A stretch of DNA of 64,000 nucleotides from Maridesulfovibrio bastinii DSM 16055 (GTDB lineage: Bacteria > Desulfobacterota > Desulfovibrionia > Desulfovibrionales > Desulfovibrionaceae), in contig NZ_KE387014.1 in NCBI RefSeq assembly GCF_000429985.1, positions 62,001 to 126,000 on the forward strand, read 5' to 3'. A model generated the notes under the pieces. The model did no database searches. It was not told where the DNA came from and saw only the letters and a list, made by a program, of their open reading frames with translations. Positions 49,683 through 58,728 of the stretch are shown here, piece by piece. The position numbers and the translations under genes were made by a program. How positions within the stretch are numbered: the stretch's first letter is position 1; each line of letters opens with the position of its first letter.

Positions 49683-50927
49683 CTAAAGGCTGTAATACAT
49701 ACCCGGATACCGTGCAATAACACCGCGGACTTCAAGCTCTAGAGCTACGCCGCCGGTCTTACCGCCTTCCCACTCCAGCATACGCGACAATTCATCTATA
49801 TGAAGCTTTCCTGACTCTTTAAGAGCGCCGACAAATGCCAGCTGATCGGCATTAAGGTCTTTAGTATCAGGTTCTTTTTTTTCAACTGCGTTATCATTCT
49901 GGTTCCGCATGCCGCTCTTTTTGCGCAACGTGCCAGTTGATCCGGGAGCGGAAATATTAAAATGAGGTTTTACCTCAGGGGCAGGTTTAAGCGAACTGCC
50001 ACCAGAGATTCCAGCATCTTTTTCCGAAAAATTACCGGAAGAATCAAGAGCATACCCTATCGTGCAAAGTACGTCTTCAACTGATTCAACAAGTGCCGCA
50101 CCTTCTTTAATCAGTTTAAGGCAACCGGAAAATCTGGCATCACCGGGAGGTCCGGGTACAGCCATAACTTCCCGCCCCTGCTCTCCGGCAAGTCTCGCCG
50201 TGATCAGGCTGCCGCTTTTTACCGAAGCTTCAGCAACTATAACCCCGGCACTAAGAGCACTGATAATTCTATTACGAAACGGGAAATTACCGGCATAAGG
50301 CCGTGTCGATGGAACAAACTCGGATATCATTAATCCGTTTTCTATTATTTTTTCACGTAATTCCACACTGCCTGAAGGATAATCAACAACATCAAGCCCG
50401 GTCCCCAGAACAGCTATGGTACTTCCTATACGCTTTAAGGCCTCCTCATGGACGCGGGCATCTATACCTCTGGCAAAGCCTGAGACAACCGTAATTCCGC
50501 ACGAAGAAAGCTCAAAGCTCAACCGTCCGGCAACAGCCAGCCCGGAATCACTGCATTTTCTACTGCCAACTACAGCCACGGAAGGATTTTTTAGCAGTTC
50601 CGGATTTCCGTAATAATAAATATATGGAGGTGGGTCGCTGATTTTTTTTAAGCTTTCAGGAAATGAAAAATGGGTCCATGGAAGAATGCCGAATCCTTGT
50701 TTTAAGGCTTCTTTGTATTCGGATTCAGCTTTTTTGCGCCAGAGCTCTTTTTCCGCAGCATGGGCCACACTCTCAGATGTAAACCCTCTGTCAGCCCAGC
50801 TCCGACAGTCCTTTAAAGCCTCATAAGCAGTTGTGTAGCTGTTTAATATTTCAGACCATGATTTAGGCCCCAGTCCGGGCGTATGCCTTAAGGCCAGACA
50901 GGCAAAAAACTCCTCACGAAGACTCAT
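49683..50927 (-). CDS. dprA: DNA processing protein DprA
   Basis: 414 residues. The Rossmann-like core is clear: VAVVGSRKCSDSGLAVAGRL, VVSGFARGIDARVHEEAL, AVLGTGLDVVDYP, SEFVPSTRPYAGNFPFRNRIISALSAG and SGSLITARLAGEQGREVMAVPG. A C-terminal winged helix (DQLAFVGALKESGKLHIDELSRML) follows a Ser/Pro-rich linker. DprA loads RecA on incoming single-stranded DNA during natural transformation, and in Rhodobacter it is also needed by recipients of gene-transfer-agent DNA. Solitary in the window as a DNA-uptake gene. It lies about 15 bp downstream of the CpoB-like gene. Confidence 0.92.
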   Translation of the reverse strand: MSLREEFFACLALRHTPGLGPKSWSEILNSYTTAYEALKDCRSWADRGFTSESVAHAAEKELWRKKAESEYKEALKQGFGILPWTHFSFPESLKKISDPPPYIYYYGNPELLKNPSVAVVGSRKCSDSGLAVAGRLSFELSSCGITVVSGFARGIDARVHEEALKRIGSTIAVLGTGLDVVDYPSGSVELREKIIENGLMISEFVPSTRPYAGNFPFRNRIISALSAGVIVAEASVKSGSLITARLAGEQGREVMAVPGPPGDARFSGCLKLIKEGAALVESVEDVLCTIGYALDSSGNFSEKDAGISGGSSLKPAPEVKPHFNISAPGSTGTLRKKSGMRNQNDNAVEKKEPDTKDLNADQLAFVGALKESGKLHIDELSRMLEWEGGKTGGVALELEVRGVIARYPGMYYSL

Positions 50928-50945
50928 TCCAGCGCACCGTTCAAC

Positions 50946-51836
50946 CTATCCTCCGATTTCCTTGAGTCTTGAGCGACCGATTTTTGCAGGAGCGGAGTTA
51001 GGATAATCGCCTATCAAAGTGTTAATATAAAAAAGTGCATTCTGCTTATCGCCAAGCTTGTCATAGGCAAGGCCTATTTTAAGGAGTGAATCAGGAACTT
51101 TGTCCGCTTTAGGGAATCTCTGGCCAACTTCTCTGAACCTTAAAATGGATTCCGCATATCTTTTCTGGCTGTAGAAAGTTTCACCAAGCCAGTACAAAGC
51201 ATTCGGTGCCAGATCATTGGTAGGATATGTCTGCAAAAATTTTGTAAGAACAGTTCTGGATTCATCCGGCTTGCCGTTTAAAACAAGTCTTACCCCTTCT
51301 TTATATACAGCTTCGGCCTTATTAACGGCAGGAGCTTTAGGAGCCGGTTTGGAAACAGCCTTAGGAGCTGTTTTTGGGGCTTCCTCAACAACCGGAGTTT
51401 TAACCTCGGATTTGGTGGATACTGGAGCAGCCGCAACCTGACTATCAGCTGTTTCATTACCCTCACCGGGAACATTCATCCAGGGGCGATCTTCATTACT
51501 GGCACTTCCGCCCATGACAACTTCGGGAGTTGAGCTGCTCTTTTGAGCCTCCATCAATTCCTTCTGCTGTTTATCCATCTCTGCCAGTCTGTCTTCAAAA
51601 CCATCAAGTCTCTCATCTATGGAATCAAATCTTTTATCCATATTTTCGTTCAATTTCTTCAAAGCGTCTTTCTGCTGGCTCATACCTTCTTTGAAATTTA
51701 AAAAACTCTCTTCAAGACTCTTCATGCGCCATTCTTCACTTCCTCCCCATGCAGGTTTATCCTGCTGTTTTGTCAGGGAACAGGCTGTGGAGCTAAACGC
51801 CAGAATGAGAAATAAGAGAATGCGCGCGTATTTCAT
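50946..51836 (-). CDS. CpoB/YbgF-like lipoprotein (Tol-Pal associated)
   Basis: 296 residues: lipoprotein signal with lipid Cys19 (SSTACS), an N-terminal coiled coil (LNENMDKRFDSIDERLDGFEDRL), a Pro/Ala/Lys linker (about 130-175) and C-terminal tetratricopeptide repeats (AEAVYKEGVRLVLNGKPDES, NDLAPNALYWLGETFYSQKRYAES, DKVPDSLLKIGLAYDKLG). This is the YbgF/CpoB layout, which coordinates peptidoglycan synthesis with outer-membrane constriction. tol-pal genes are not next to it. It is 18 bp upstream of dprA. Confidence 0.82.
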   Translation of the reverse strand: MKYARILLFLILAFSSTACSLTKQQDKPAWGGSEEWRMKSLEESFLNFKEGMSQQKDALKKLNENMDKRFDSIDERLDGFEDRLAEMDKQQKELMEAQKSSSTPEVVMGGSASNEDRPWMNVPGEGNETADSQVAAAPVSTKSEVKTPVVEEAPKTAPKAVSKPAPKAPAVNKAEAVYKEGVRLVLNGKPDESRTVLTKFLQTYPTNDLAPNALYWLGETFYSQKRYAESILRFREVGQRFPKADKVPDSLLKIGLAYDKLGDKQNALFYINTLIGDYPNSAPAKIGRSRLKEIGG

Positions 51837-52140
51837 TAAACTTCTCCGAAAGTTGATCGATCAATTGAATTCACCGGATCAATTCCACTGTATCATTAAT
51901 TCAAAATAAAAGAGAGACAACAACCCTTGCGAAAAGCTAAAACAATAATTACTTGAATCTAAATAGGCGAGTCGATGGCTTTTTGCAAGTCGTCAAGCTG
52001 TGTTACGATGTACCATCTGAGGGCAAACTTGCCTAGAGGCTGATTTTAAGGCAAAAGTTCTCAAAAAACGGATTTCGTCAAAGACCCGCACACGGGTCAA
52101 ATCTCTCTTTCAACATCAATATCTTTAGGGCGGAACGCAA
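51837..52140. other. Divergent intergenic leader region
   Basis: 304 bp between the CpoB-like gene (minus) and the membrane protein (plus). It includes a GACCCG-CACA-CGGGTC hairpin (52083-52098) and a GGGCAAAC stretch (52021-52028). It does not have the full c-di-GMP-I riboswitch architecture. No ORF with support. Confidence 0.5.
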
Positions 52141-53103
52141 ATGCAAATTCCAATGGAGTCTTTAAGGCTGGCGGTAGGACTGCTGCCAAAAGCTATTTTC
52201 GACTATATTGCTCTAGGAGCGATAGGAGCACCGCTGATAGCTGTCCTGCTTGAGCTTACCGGAAAAGCCTCTAAAAAAATTTTTTACGATAAGCTGGCTC
52301 AACAGATAGCTTCCATGTCTCTTATCCTTTTTGCTGTCTTTATCATCGCTACCGGTGGAACACTGGCTTATGTGGCCCACACATGGAAATGGACTCTGGA
52401 CTGGCTCAAAAATCCGGAATCACCTATGATGATTGTTTACGCTTCACTCATCATCAGTGCTGTTTTCCTTATTGCCTACAAATACAGCTGGAAAAAACTA
52501 AAAAAACAAAAAGCTTTCCATATCCTGCTGGGAATAATTGCCGTACTCGGCGGAGTTAGTTTCATTCACAGTGGCACAATGACCATGAGACTCGTCTTCG
52601 GGCTGGTAGGCAGTAATCCTGAACCGACTGTACCTGACATTCCCGTTCTGGACCATCTGCTCGTTGTCCCCGGACCAACAGTAATGGCACTTGGTGCTTT
52701 ATACGTAATCATGGCTTTCACCTTTGCAGGTTCAGCCGGGGGACTTTACCTCGTTCTCAGACGCAATAAAGACAACTTCGGCCGCGATTATTACAAATTC
52801 GCACTTCCGGTAATCTCCCGCTGGGGACTTTTCCCTATGATCGTACAGCTTATATCCATAGGCTGGCTGCTTTCATATTTTGTCACCCCGTCACTTGATA
52901 CTCTGATGCAGAATACTGGAATGCTGGTGACCATAGGTGGAGCAGCTGTTCTAAACATCATCTGCTGTGCAATCTGGGCTGTGGCATGGAAAAGTGCCAC
53001 TCCTATGAGACATAAGATCGGACTGGCTGCAGCTCCGATACTTGTTATTCTGGCCCATTCACTGATCATGGCCGGAGCCTTTTCTATCTTCGTCAAACTT
53101 TAA
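52141..53103 (+). CDS. Polytopic membrane protein, unknown function
   Basis: 320 residues with about eight membrane helices (DYIALGAIGAPLIAVLL, LILFAVFIIATGGTLAYVA, MMIVYASLIISAVFLIAY, FHILLGIIAVLGGVSF, VMALGALYVIMAFTFAG and three more). His residues in or near helices (AHTW, FIHSGTM, LAHSLIM) could bind haem, faintly recalling cytochrome bd subunit I, but the quinol loop is not recognisable. GGG-rich leader before ATG 52141. Monocistronic with its own terminator. Unrecognised. Confidence 0.55.
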   Translation: MQIPMESLRLAVGLLPKAIFDYIALGAIGAPLIAVLLELTGKASKKIFYDKLAQQIASMSLILFAVFIIATGGTLAYVAHTWKWTLDWLKNPESPMMIVYASLIISAVFLIAYKYSWKKLKKQKAFHILLGIIAVLGGVSFIHSGTMTMRLVFGLVGSNPEPTVPDIPVLDHLLVVPGPTVMALGALYVIMAFTFAGSAGGLYLVLRRNKDNFGRDYYKFALPVISRWGLFPMIVQLISIGWLLSYFVTPSLDTLMQNTGMLVTIGGAAVLNIICCAIWAVAWKSATPMRHKIGLAAAPILVILAHSLIMAGAFSIFVKL

Positions 53104-53127
53104 AAATTACAGTCCATAATGGCATTG

Positions 53128-53162
53128 CAAAAGCCCCTGACAGATCTGTCAGGGGCTTTTTG
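53128..53162. terminator. Strong bidirectional terminator
   Basis: AAAAGCCCCTGACAG pairs with CTGTCAGGGGCTTTT (loop ATCT region), T-run following. Between the convergent membrane-protein and MFS genes. Confidence 0.85.
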
Positions 53163-53229
53163 ATTATACAACCTAGCGACACGCCTAGACCATATTAATC
53201 TCGACTAAGCTTAATTATTTATGCAGTGC

Positions 53230-54375
53230 TTAAACTCGCTTTGAGGCTGTGATTCGAAGCACAAAAGCAAGAGCGCCTGTTAATCCGGCTCCGAAGGCAA
53301 GAGTCAGATAAATATTGGATATTCCCGGGCCGAATATAAGAGCTGAGGTTTCACTCATGATCAAAGGGCTGGCAAATTGACCGGCAAACAAAAAGCTGGT
53401 GACCACGGAAGTTCCGGCAGTCCCGGAGGTATGCTCAGCAGTTTTAGTAACTCCGTCCATAATTGAGGGCACGAGGATTCCGAAAGCCATCCCATTTAAC
53501 ATCAGACAGCAGAAAAGGGGGAGCACTGAAGGAAATGCGGATAGACCGTAGTACGAAATTGCGAATACGGCTAGGCTCAAACTTGGAAGCCACCCGCGCA
53601 GCACTGTTTTGAGATTACCGTAGGCAAGTCCTGTCAGGAATGATGCCGCAGTCATAACGGCCATAGCTGCCCCGGCCATGCGAGAGTCTCCAATATGATG
53701 ATTCTGGAGATAGATGGCGATATTAACCGGGATGGAATAGAAAGCGATCATGAGCAGGAACATACCGATTCCCCAGCGAATATAGGAAACTAACTGACCT
53801 GCTCCTTTGGTAGAGTTACTTTTCACTATGGCAGTCGGACGATTTTCCGGTAAAAAGAAAAATATCAACACCCAGACAGCTATACCCAGCAGATAAATGA
53901 GAAAAGATGCCCGCCAGCTCACTGCCGCCAGCAAACCGGAAAGAAGCATGGCTATAAAGCCACCCAGATTGCTTGCTGCCGAGGCAAGCCCCATTGTTCT
54001 GGCCTTTTCTTCACCGGACCAGATATCTGCGATGATTCCGGTTGATAGGGGCATTAAAATTCCGACTCCTATGCCGAGTACGGCTCTCATTGAAAGCAGA
54101 AAAGGAATAGATGTCGCAAGTCCGCCCCCGGCTCCACCCAAAATATAGAAAAAGATTCCGGTGTAGACCAGATGCTTTCGAGATATCCTGCTACTGAGCA
54201 GGCCTGTAACCAAAGCCACAGGTATAATTGTCAAAGCCGGAGTGGTGAGCACCATCTTTCCCAGCATATCCGAAGAATTCGGGAAATAGGCGATGATATC
54301 CGCTACAGCCGGAGCCACGGCTGCTCCAGACATAACCGTGAGTAAAGAAATAGAAAGAATTGCCAGACGAATCAT
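53230..54375 (-). CDS. MFS transporter (drug:H+ antiporter type)
   Basis: 381 residues with 11-12 hydrophobic helices. MFS signatures: GLLSSRISRKHLVYTG between helices 2 and 3 (the G-x-x-x-D/R-x-x-R-K loop) and RAVLGIGVGILMPLSTGII in helix 4-5, typical of 12-TM drug antiporters. Its ATG overlaps the MarR regulator stop (ATGA), so the pair is co-translated and probably autoregulated by MarR. Substrate unknown. Confidence 0.85.
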   Translation of the reverse strand: MIRLAILSISLLTVMSGAAVAPAVADIIAYFPNSSDMLGKMVLTTPALTIIPVALVTGLLSSRISRKHLVYTGIFFYILGGAGGGLATSIPFLLSMRAVLGIGVGILMPLSTGIIADIWSGEEKARTMGLASAASNLGGFIAMLLSGLLAAVSWRASFLIYLLGIAVWVLIFFFLPENRPTAIVKSNSTKGAGQLVSYIRWGIGMFLLMIAFYSIPVNIAIYLQNHHIGDSRMAGAAMAVMTAASFLTGLAYGNLKTVLRGWLPSLSLAVFAISYYGLSAFPSVLPLFCCLMLNGMAFGILVPSIMDGVTKTAEHTSGTAGTSVVTSFLFAGQFASPLIMSETSALIFGPGISNIYLTLAFGAGLTGALAFVLRITASKRV

Positions 54376-54812
54376 TTTGTTTCCTTATGCATCTGCAAAA
54401 CTCGCGCACTGATTAGTTCGGTTAAATGAAAATACTGATCGATATCCTTATCGTTAAATCCAGCGAACACATCATCTGTCAATCCTTTGAGTATTTGATT
54501 AACTGCCTCCTCGATACTGCGGGATTTCTCCGTAGTGCGGAGAATGTTGCTCCTTCTGTTATCCGGATCAACGGTTCTGGTAAGATATCCTTCCTTTTCC
54601 AGTTTGGAGACAGCTCGTGCTGCTGTGCTTTTATTAAACTGCAGGGACTCAGCCAAAGTGTCCTGATTCACCCCTTCGTTTTCATAAAGGAAAGTAATAA
54701 TCGGTATGGTCGCAGCACTCAGACCAAGATGGGCAAGACGACTATCCAAAATCATATCAAGATATCTTGCTATGATACCTACTTTTTTTCCTATCGACCT
54801 ATGTTTTGCCAT
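54372..54812 (-). CDS. MarR family transcriptional regulator
   Basis: About 146 residues from ATG 54812 (GGAGAAG upstream). Winged helix: LGLSAATIPIITFLYENEGVNQDTLAESLQFNKSTAARAVSKLEKEGYLTRTVDPDNRRSNILRTTEKS, with the recognition helix around KSTAARAVSKL and the beta-wing DPDNRRSNI. It should repress its own operon with the MFS pump until a ligand binds. A 10-bp-arm inverted repeat at 55047-55081 upstream is a candidate operator. Confidence 0.88.
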   Translation of the reverse strand: MAKHRSIGKKVGIIARYLDMILDSRLAHLGLSAATIPIITFLYENEGVNQDTLAESLQFNKSTAARAVSKLEKEGYLTRTVDPDNRRSNILRTTEKSRSIEEAVNQILKGLTDDVFAGFNDKDIDQYFHLTELISARVLQMHKETK

Positions 54813-55046
54813 ACGCTTCTCCCCTTGTTCATGCTCTACAGACTGATTTAAAAAGCAGAAAATCTTCTGCAAACACAGTTTGTTATACCCATCATTTCTT
54901 GAACAATATGCTGTAATAATTTCTTAATTTGATATCCCGACCAATCACGATCATATGGCCTACCTAGGCCTGAACACCATCAGCGAAAAGGTAATTTAAA
55001 CTCCTGATAGAGTTTTCTTATGCCCACAGCTTTTGAATAAACAACT

Positions 55047-55081
55047 ATTGTTGCATACACAACTGTTTCCCATGCAACAAT
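55047..55081. promoter_or_regulatory. Inverted repeat, candidate operator of marR
   Basis: ATTGTTGCAT (55047-55056) and ATGCAACAAT (55072-55081) are perfect complements separated by 15 nt. Located about 235 bp upstream of the MarR start on its strand. MarR family sites are typically such palindromes. Confidence 0.5.
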
Positions 55082-55132
55082 TATAAAATTAATGGAGCAA
55101 TAAAATCTATATGCAAAACATCAAATATATAA

Positions 55133-55160
55133 AAGGCCGGTCCTTTCCGGACCGGCCTTT
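55133..55160 (-). terminator. Intrinsic terminator of the chemoreceptor gene
   Basis: AAAGGCCGGTCC pairs with GGACCGGCCTTT around a TTTC loop; T-rich tail on the minus strand. Confidence 0.85.
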
Positions 55161-55206
55161 CAATTTTATTAATACCTTAATCAGAGCTGAATTAACAACC
55201 TAAGGG

Positions 55207-57462
55207 CTAACTCTTCATCTGGGTAATAAGTCCCTGAAGAACCTGTGCCTGTCTGGCCATTTCTTCGACAGCTCTGGCTGACTCTTCCATGGCCTGTGAA
55301 GTCTCGGAGGAAATCGCCGAAACCTGATTGAGTGACCTATTGATTTCTTCACTCGTAGCAGACTGCTGTTCCGCAGCGGTTGCGATATTCTGAACCTGAG
55401 TGGAAGTACCGTCTACAAAGTTAACAATAGCTTCAAGTGCTTCACCGGATGTACCGGAAAGCTCAGTGGTTTCATCAATTTTTTCAACTGCCTTCTCAAC
55501 ATTAACTATATTGGCTTTCGTTCCGGTCTGAATATCTCCAATTGCTGACCCGACTTCCTGAGTTGCAGCCATGGTCTTTTCAGCAAGTTTGCGGACTTCA
55601 TCTGCTACAACAGCAAAGCCTCTGCCTGCTTCACCGGCTCTGGCAGCTTCAATTGCGGCATTAAGTGCGAGCAGGTTTGTCTGGTCGGCAATATCGGAGA
55701 TCACTTCCATTACCTGACCGATACCCTCGGCATCTCTGCCGAGATTCGAAACGTCATCCTTAAGTTGTAAAGCTATCTTCTGAAGATCTTCCATGCTGTT
55801 GAGAACCTGTGAAACAACTTCCGATCCGGTCTGAGCCTTTTCTTTAGCCTGATTGGCTGTTTCAGCAGCATCAGAAGCGTTTCTGGCAACTTCAAGAACG
55901 GTTGAGTTCATCTCTTCCATTGCCGTGGCTGTTTCAGTTATCTGCGAAGACTGCTCTCTGGTTCCCATTGTCGACTGCTCAATCTGAGCCGATAGCTCTT
56001 CAGAAGCAGATGTTACAATATTAACTACTTCTTCAAGCTCGCTTGCGGCCTGCAGCTTACCTTCTTTTTCAGCCCTTGCAGCCTGTTCTTTGGCCTCGTT
56101 GGCTTCTTCTACAGCGACATTGGCTCTGGCGGCAGCTTCTTCAGCAACCTTACTTTTTTCTTCAGCCTCAAGAATCATCGCTTTCAGGTTCTGAACCATC
56201 TTCTTCAATGAATCAGCAAGAACTCCTATTTCATCCTTCTGATCAATATCAAGATTCTGTTCAAAATCGCCTTCAGCTACGGCTTCTGCGTAGTTCACGG
56301 ATTTTTTGATCGGGGCAACAATAGTTCCGCTCAGGAACCAGATAGCAATGCAGGCAATGACTGCAACCGCTGCACCGGTAAAAATAGCTGTTTTATAACT
56401 TGAATTAGCTTTCTCAGCCATAGCTTTGGCCAGATCGTTAACATGTTCAAAGACAACGTCTCTGTCCACTTCAATAAGAACTGCCCACGGGGTTCCGGTG
56501 CGTCCCAGAGAAACTGGGGAAATAACCTGAATCAGGCCTGTTTCCTTACCCATATTAACATAAGATTCACCATTGCGAACCTGTGTTTTAATTAGCTGGG
56601 CGTTATTAGCTTCAGTCTGATCAAGAGGTTTACCGACATTGGAAGGATTCTGACTGTCAGCCACAACAATTCCCAGATAACTGACAACCTTGAGTGTGGC
56701 TTTGCCGGAATATAATTCTCTTGCAACATTTTCACATAATTTCTGAACAAAATTCAATCTCAGGTCAGTACCGGCAACACCAAGGAAATTACCATTATCA
56801 ACTATCGGAGCTGACATGGTTGTAAGCCAGTCCTGCTTGCCCTGAACAATGTACGGGAAAGGATCGAGAATATTTTCGCGGCCTGTATCTCTCGGGTTGA
56901 GATACCATCCGCCTTTTTTAACGCCATTAGGATGACTGCTTGCATCTTCATAACCGACAAGATTCTGGTGGCCTATTTTTCCCGTCTCATCTCTATTCCA
57001 GTAGGGAACAAATCTGCCATCGTCGTCATAGCTAAGATCGGTATTGCCGGCATGGGTGGAGTCTGTGCCATCGAGAGCCTCAGGCTGCCATGCACTGTAT
57101 GCTCCAAGAAATTCCTTATTATCCTTCAAAACATCCAGCAGGATGTCATTAAAGACCTTGCTGAGAAGACCGCTTGATCTTATCGCATCTTCACTTCTGA
57201 CGGTTCTAAATGCGCTGGCAATAGTTCGTGCAGCCGTCAGATTGGTTTCAAGCTTGGCTTTAATTATTCCGGCTTCAGACTTCGCAACGGCCAGCAGCCT
57301 GATTTTAGTTGTTGATTCCAGAAGTTCCTCAACATTGCTCTTTACAAACTGATTAGTACTCCGCTGATCCGAAATTTGAAGAAAAATCAGAATAGCAGCA
57401 ACAATCACTACGCAAAGAGCTGAAATCAAAACTATTTTAGTTTTAATAGACTTAAAATTCAA
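55207..57462 (-). CDS. Methyl-accepting chemotaxis protein with dCache sensor
   Basis: 751 residues: TM1 (about 9-28), a large periplasmic dCache domain (about 35-350; motifs [64 protein letters not shown]), TM2 (about 355-380), HAMP and a long signalling domain with the conserved hairpin [40 protein letters not shown]. No CheR-tethering pentapeptide at the C-terminus. The Cache type commonly binds amino acids or other small metabolites. Single gene with its own terminator; no che genes nearby. Confidence 0.92.
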   Translation of the reverse strand: MNFKSIKTKIVLISALCVVIVAAILIFLQISDQRSTNQFVKSNVEELLESTTKIRLLAVAKSEAGIIKAKLETNLTAARTIASAFRTVRSEDAIRSSGLLSKVFNDILLDVLKDNKEFLGAYSAWQPEALDGTDSTHAGNTDLSYDDDGRFVPYWNRDETGKIGHQNLVGYEDASSHPNGVKKGGWYLNPRDTGRENILDPFPYIVQGKQDWLTTMSAPIVDNGNFLGVAGTDLRLNFVQKLCENVARELYSGKATLKVVSYLGIVVADSQNPSNVGKPLDQTEANNAQLIKTQVRNGESYVNMGKETGLIQVISPVSLGRTGTPWAVLIEVDRDVVFEHVNDLAKAMAEKANSSYKTAIFTGAAVAVIACIAIWFLSGTIVAPIKKSVNYAEAVAEGDFEQNLDIDQKDEIGVLADSLKKMVQNLKAMILEAEEKSKVAEEAAARANVAVEEANEAKEQAARAEKEGKLQAASELEEVVNIVTSASEELSAQIEQSTMGTREQSSQITETATAMEEMNSTVLEVARNASDAAETANQAKEKAQTGSEVVSQVLNSMEDLQKIALQLKDDVSNLGRDAEGIGQVMEVISDIADQTNLLALNAAIEAARAGEAGRGFAVVADEVRKLAEKTMAATQEVGSAIGDIQTGTKANIVNVEKAVEKIDETTELSGTSGEALEAIVNFVDGTSTQVQNIATAAEQQSATSEEINRSLNQVSAISSETSQAMEESARAVEEMARQAQVLQGLITQMKS

Positions 57463-57984
57463 AACAGGCCCCCTCTTCTAAAAAAGATAACATTCAAACC
57501 AGCAAACGTGACACTTTTTTATAGTACATATAAAGCAATATAACAACATCTACTTATCATAATCGTACTTTTACAAAAAAAATTAAGATAAAGGCATTAT
57601 AAAATATTATATTTTGTCGGTTAACCAAAGTGGCAGCGCTATCTCAGCAGCAGCTCTGATCCGGTGTAAAATCCAGACTGAAAATCCTCCTTTATAAATC
57701 CAGACAGTAAAATTGTTTCCGATAAACCAGCAGACTAGAATTATCCCAACATATTGACTTAATACATGATTATTAAAATTAAATCCACAGATATCATTCA
57801 TTGTAACACTATTTTATCAAGATAAAAATAAAATTATACATCGTATAAATTCATTTTATTCTAAAACCTTTTCAAGCTTGCTTAAATAAACGGCAAAGGC
57901 AGAATTCTCAGTAAACATACTGGGAATTCTGCCTTTGTCATTTATAAAATTACGATGATGAAAATTAATAAAACAATTGAAGCA
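57463..57984. other. Long AT-rich intergenic region
   Basis: 522 bp between the TPR gene and the chemoreceptor. It includes a strong terminator (57896-57937) and a 64-codon minus-strand frame (57607-57801, start at ATG 57801) with no ribosome-binding site and no recognisable product. The remainder is AT-rich and probably contains the chemoreceptor promoter. I see no RNA gene. Confidence 0.55.
57896..57937 (-). terminator. Terminator of the envelope operon
   Basis: AAAGGCAGAATTC pairs with GAATTCTGCCTTT, with an internal CAGTA/TACTG extension. It is about 50 bp downstream of the TPR gene, last in the operon 64000-57985. Confidence 0.8.
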
Positions 57985-58707
57985 TCAAGCCCCTTTTCGG
58001 GATGATTTTTTGTAAATCTGACTCAAAAAATGGACGAGCTTTTTTTCAACATCGGGATCGTCAACATAATCAATAATCAGTTCACGGGAATCTTCCAGCG
58101 AAAATACGTTCAGCAATTCCTTCAATCTTTTTCGAAGCTGGGCTTTTTCCCTCTTTACTACAAGATCTTCCAATATATCAGTTGCATAGTCAAAATCTTT
58201 TTTCGCAAGAGCTCTTCTGAAACTCTTTCTGGTAAAATGGGAATAGAAACCGCTTGAAATTGAAGAAAGCAGCATACCTATCCAGACGCCGAGTACCGTT
58301 GTTAAAAGATCTGCGGCCTTTTCTTTTCCTATAGCAACCCATTCACTGAGATCACGGTCACGCAGCAGGTCCTGAGTGTTGCGCATTTCTTTGATCAATT
58401 TTTTGGCAACTATGTTGTCCTTATTAATCTCCAGAGCTTTGCGGAATTCAGCCTCTGCCGCTTCCAGATTTCCTTCTTTATAATAAGCTCTGCCAAGCAT
58501 GCTCAAAAGCCAGTCCGAACCGGGATGTTCCTGAACACCTTTCTCAAGAAGATCAATGGCTTCGGAATACTTTCCGGAGTCAATTAAAACCTGAGCCTTA
58601 CCACCGCATTCAGCTGTCCCCGACGCAGATGAACCGGAAACACAACATATTGAAAAAAATGTCATAATAACCAGAAACATCATACTAACTTTTCGCATTC
58701 TGTTCAT
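57985..58707 (-). CDS. TPR-containing membrane protein
   Basis: 240 residues: N-terminal signal/TM (MMFLVIMTFFSICCVSGSSA), about two TPR units (AQVLIDSGKYSEAIDLLEKGVQEHPG, SDWLLSMLGRAYYKEGNLEAAEAEFRKALEINKDN), a membrane helix (LLTTVLGVWIGMLLSSISSG) and a basic C-terminal domain with repeated KKDFDYATDILEDLVVKREK. The TPRs probably face the periplasm and bind a partner. 21 bp after the SpoIID-like gene; last in the envelope operon. Confidence 0.75.
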   Translation of the reverse strand: MNRMRKVSMMFLVIMTFFSICCVSGSSASGTAECGGKAQVLIDSGKYSEAIDLLEKGVQEHPGSDWLLSMLGRAYYKEGNLEAAEAEFRKALEINKDNIVAKKLIKEMRNTQDLLRDRDLSEWVAIGKEKAADLLTTVLGVWIGMLLSSISSGFYSHFTRKSFRRALAKKDFDYATDILEDLVVKREKAQLRKRLKELLNVFSLEDSRELIIDYVDDPDVEKKLVHFLSQIYKKSSRKGA

Positions 58708-58728
58708 AAGCTCACCACATACAGACAG

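Larger units (their letters stand above)
54813..55206. other. Intergenic region between chemoreceptor and marR
   Basis: About 394 bp. It holds the chemoreceptor terminator (55133-55160) and a candidate MarR operator (55047-55081). Otherwise AT-rich, no ORF with a ribosome-binding site. Confidence 0.55.

Noticed and set aside
49683-50927. dprA taken as part of the putative gene transfer system
   Set aside because: dprA is nearly universal and lacks the shared 30-bp element; its proximity is not evidence of a link.
52000-52140. c-di-GMP-I riboswitch suggested by GGGCAAAC
   Set aside because: The tetraloop helix, GCAAAGCC segment and receptor are not present in order.
57607-57801. 64-codon ORF on the minus strand
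   Set aside because: No ribosome-binding site, no recognisable product and AT-rich surroundings; kept only as part of the intergenic note.
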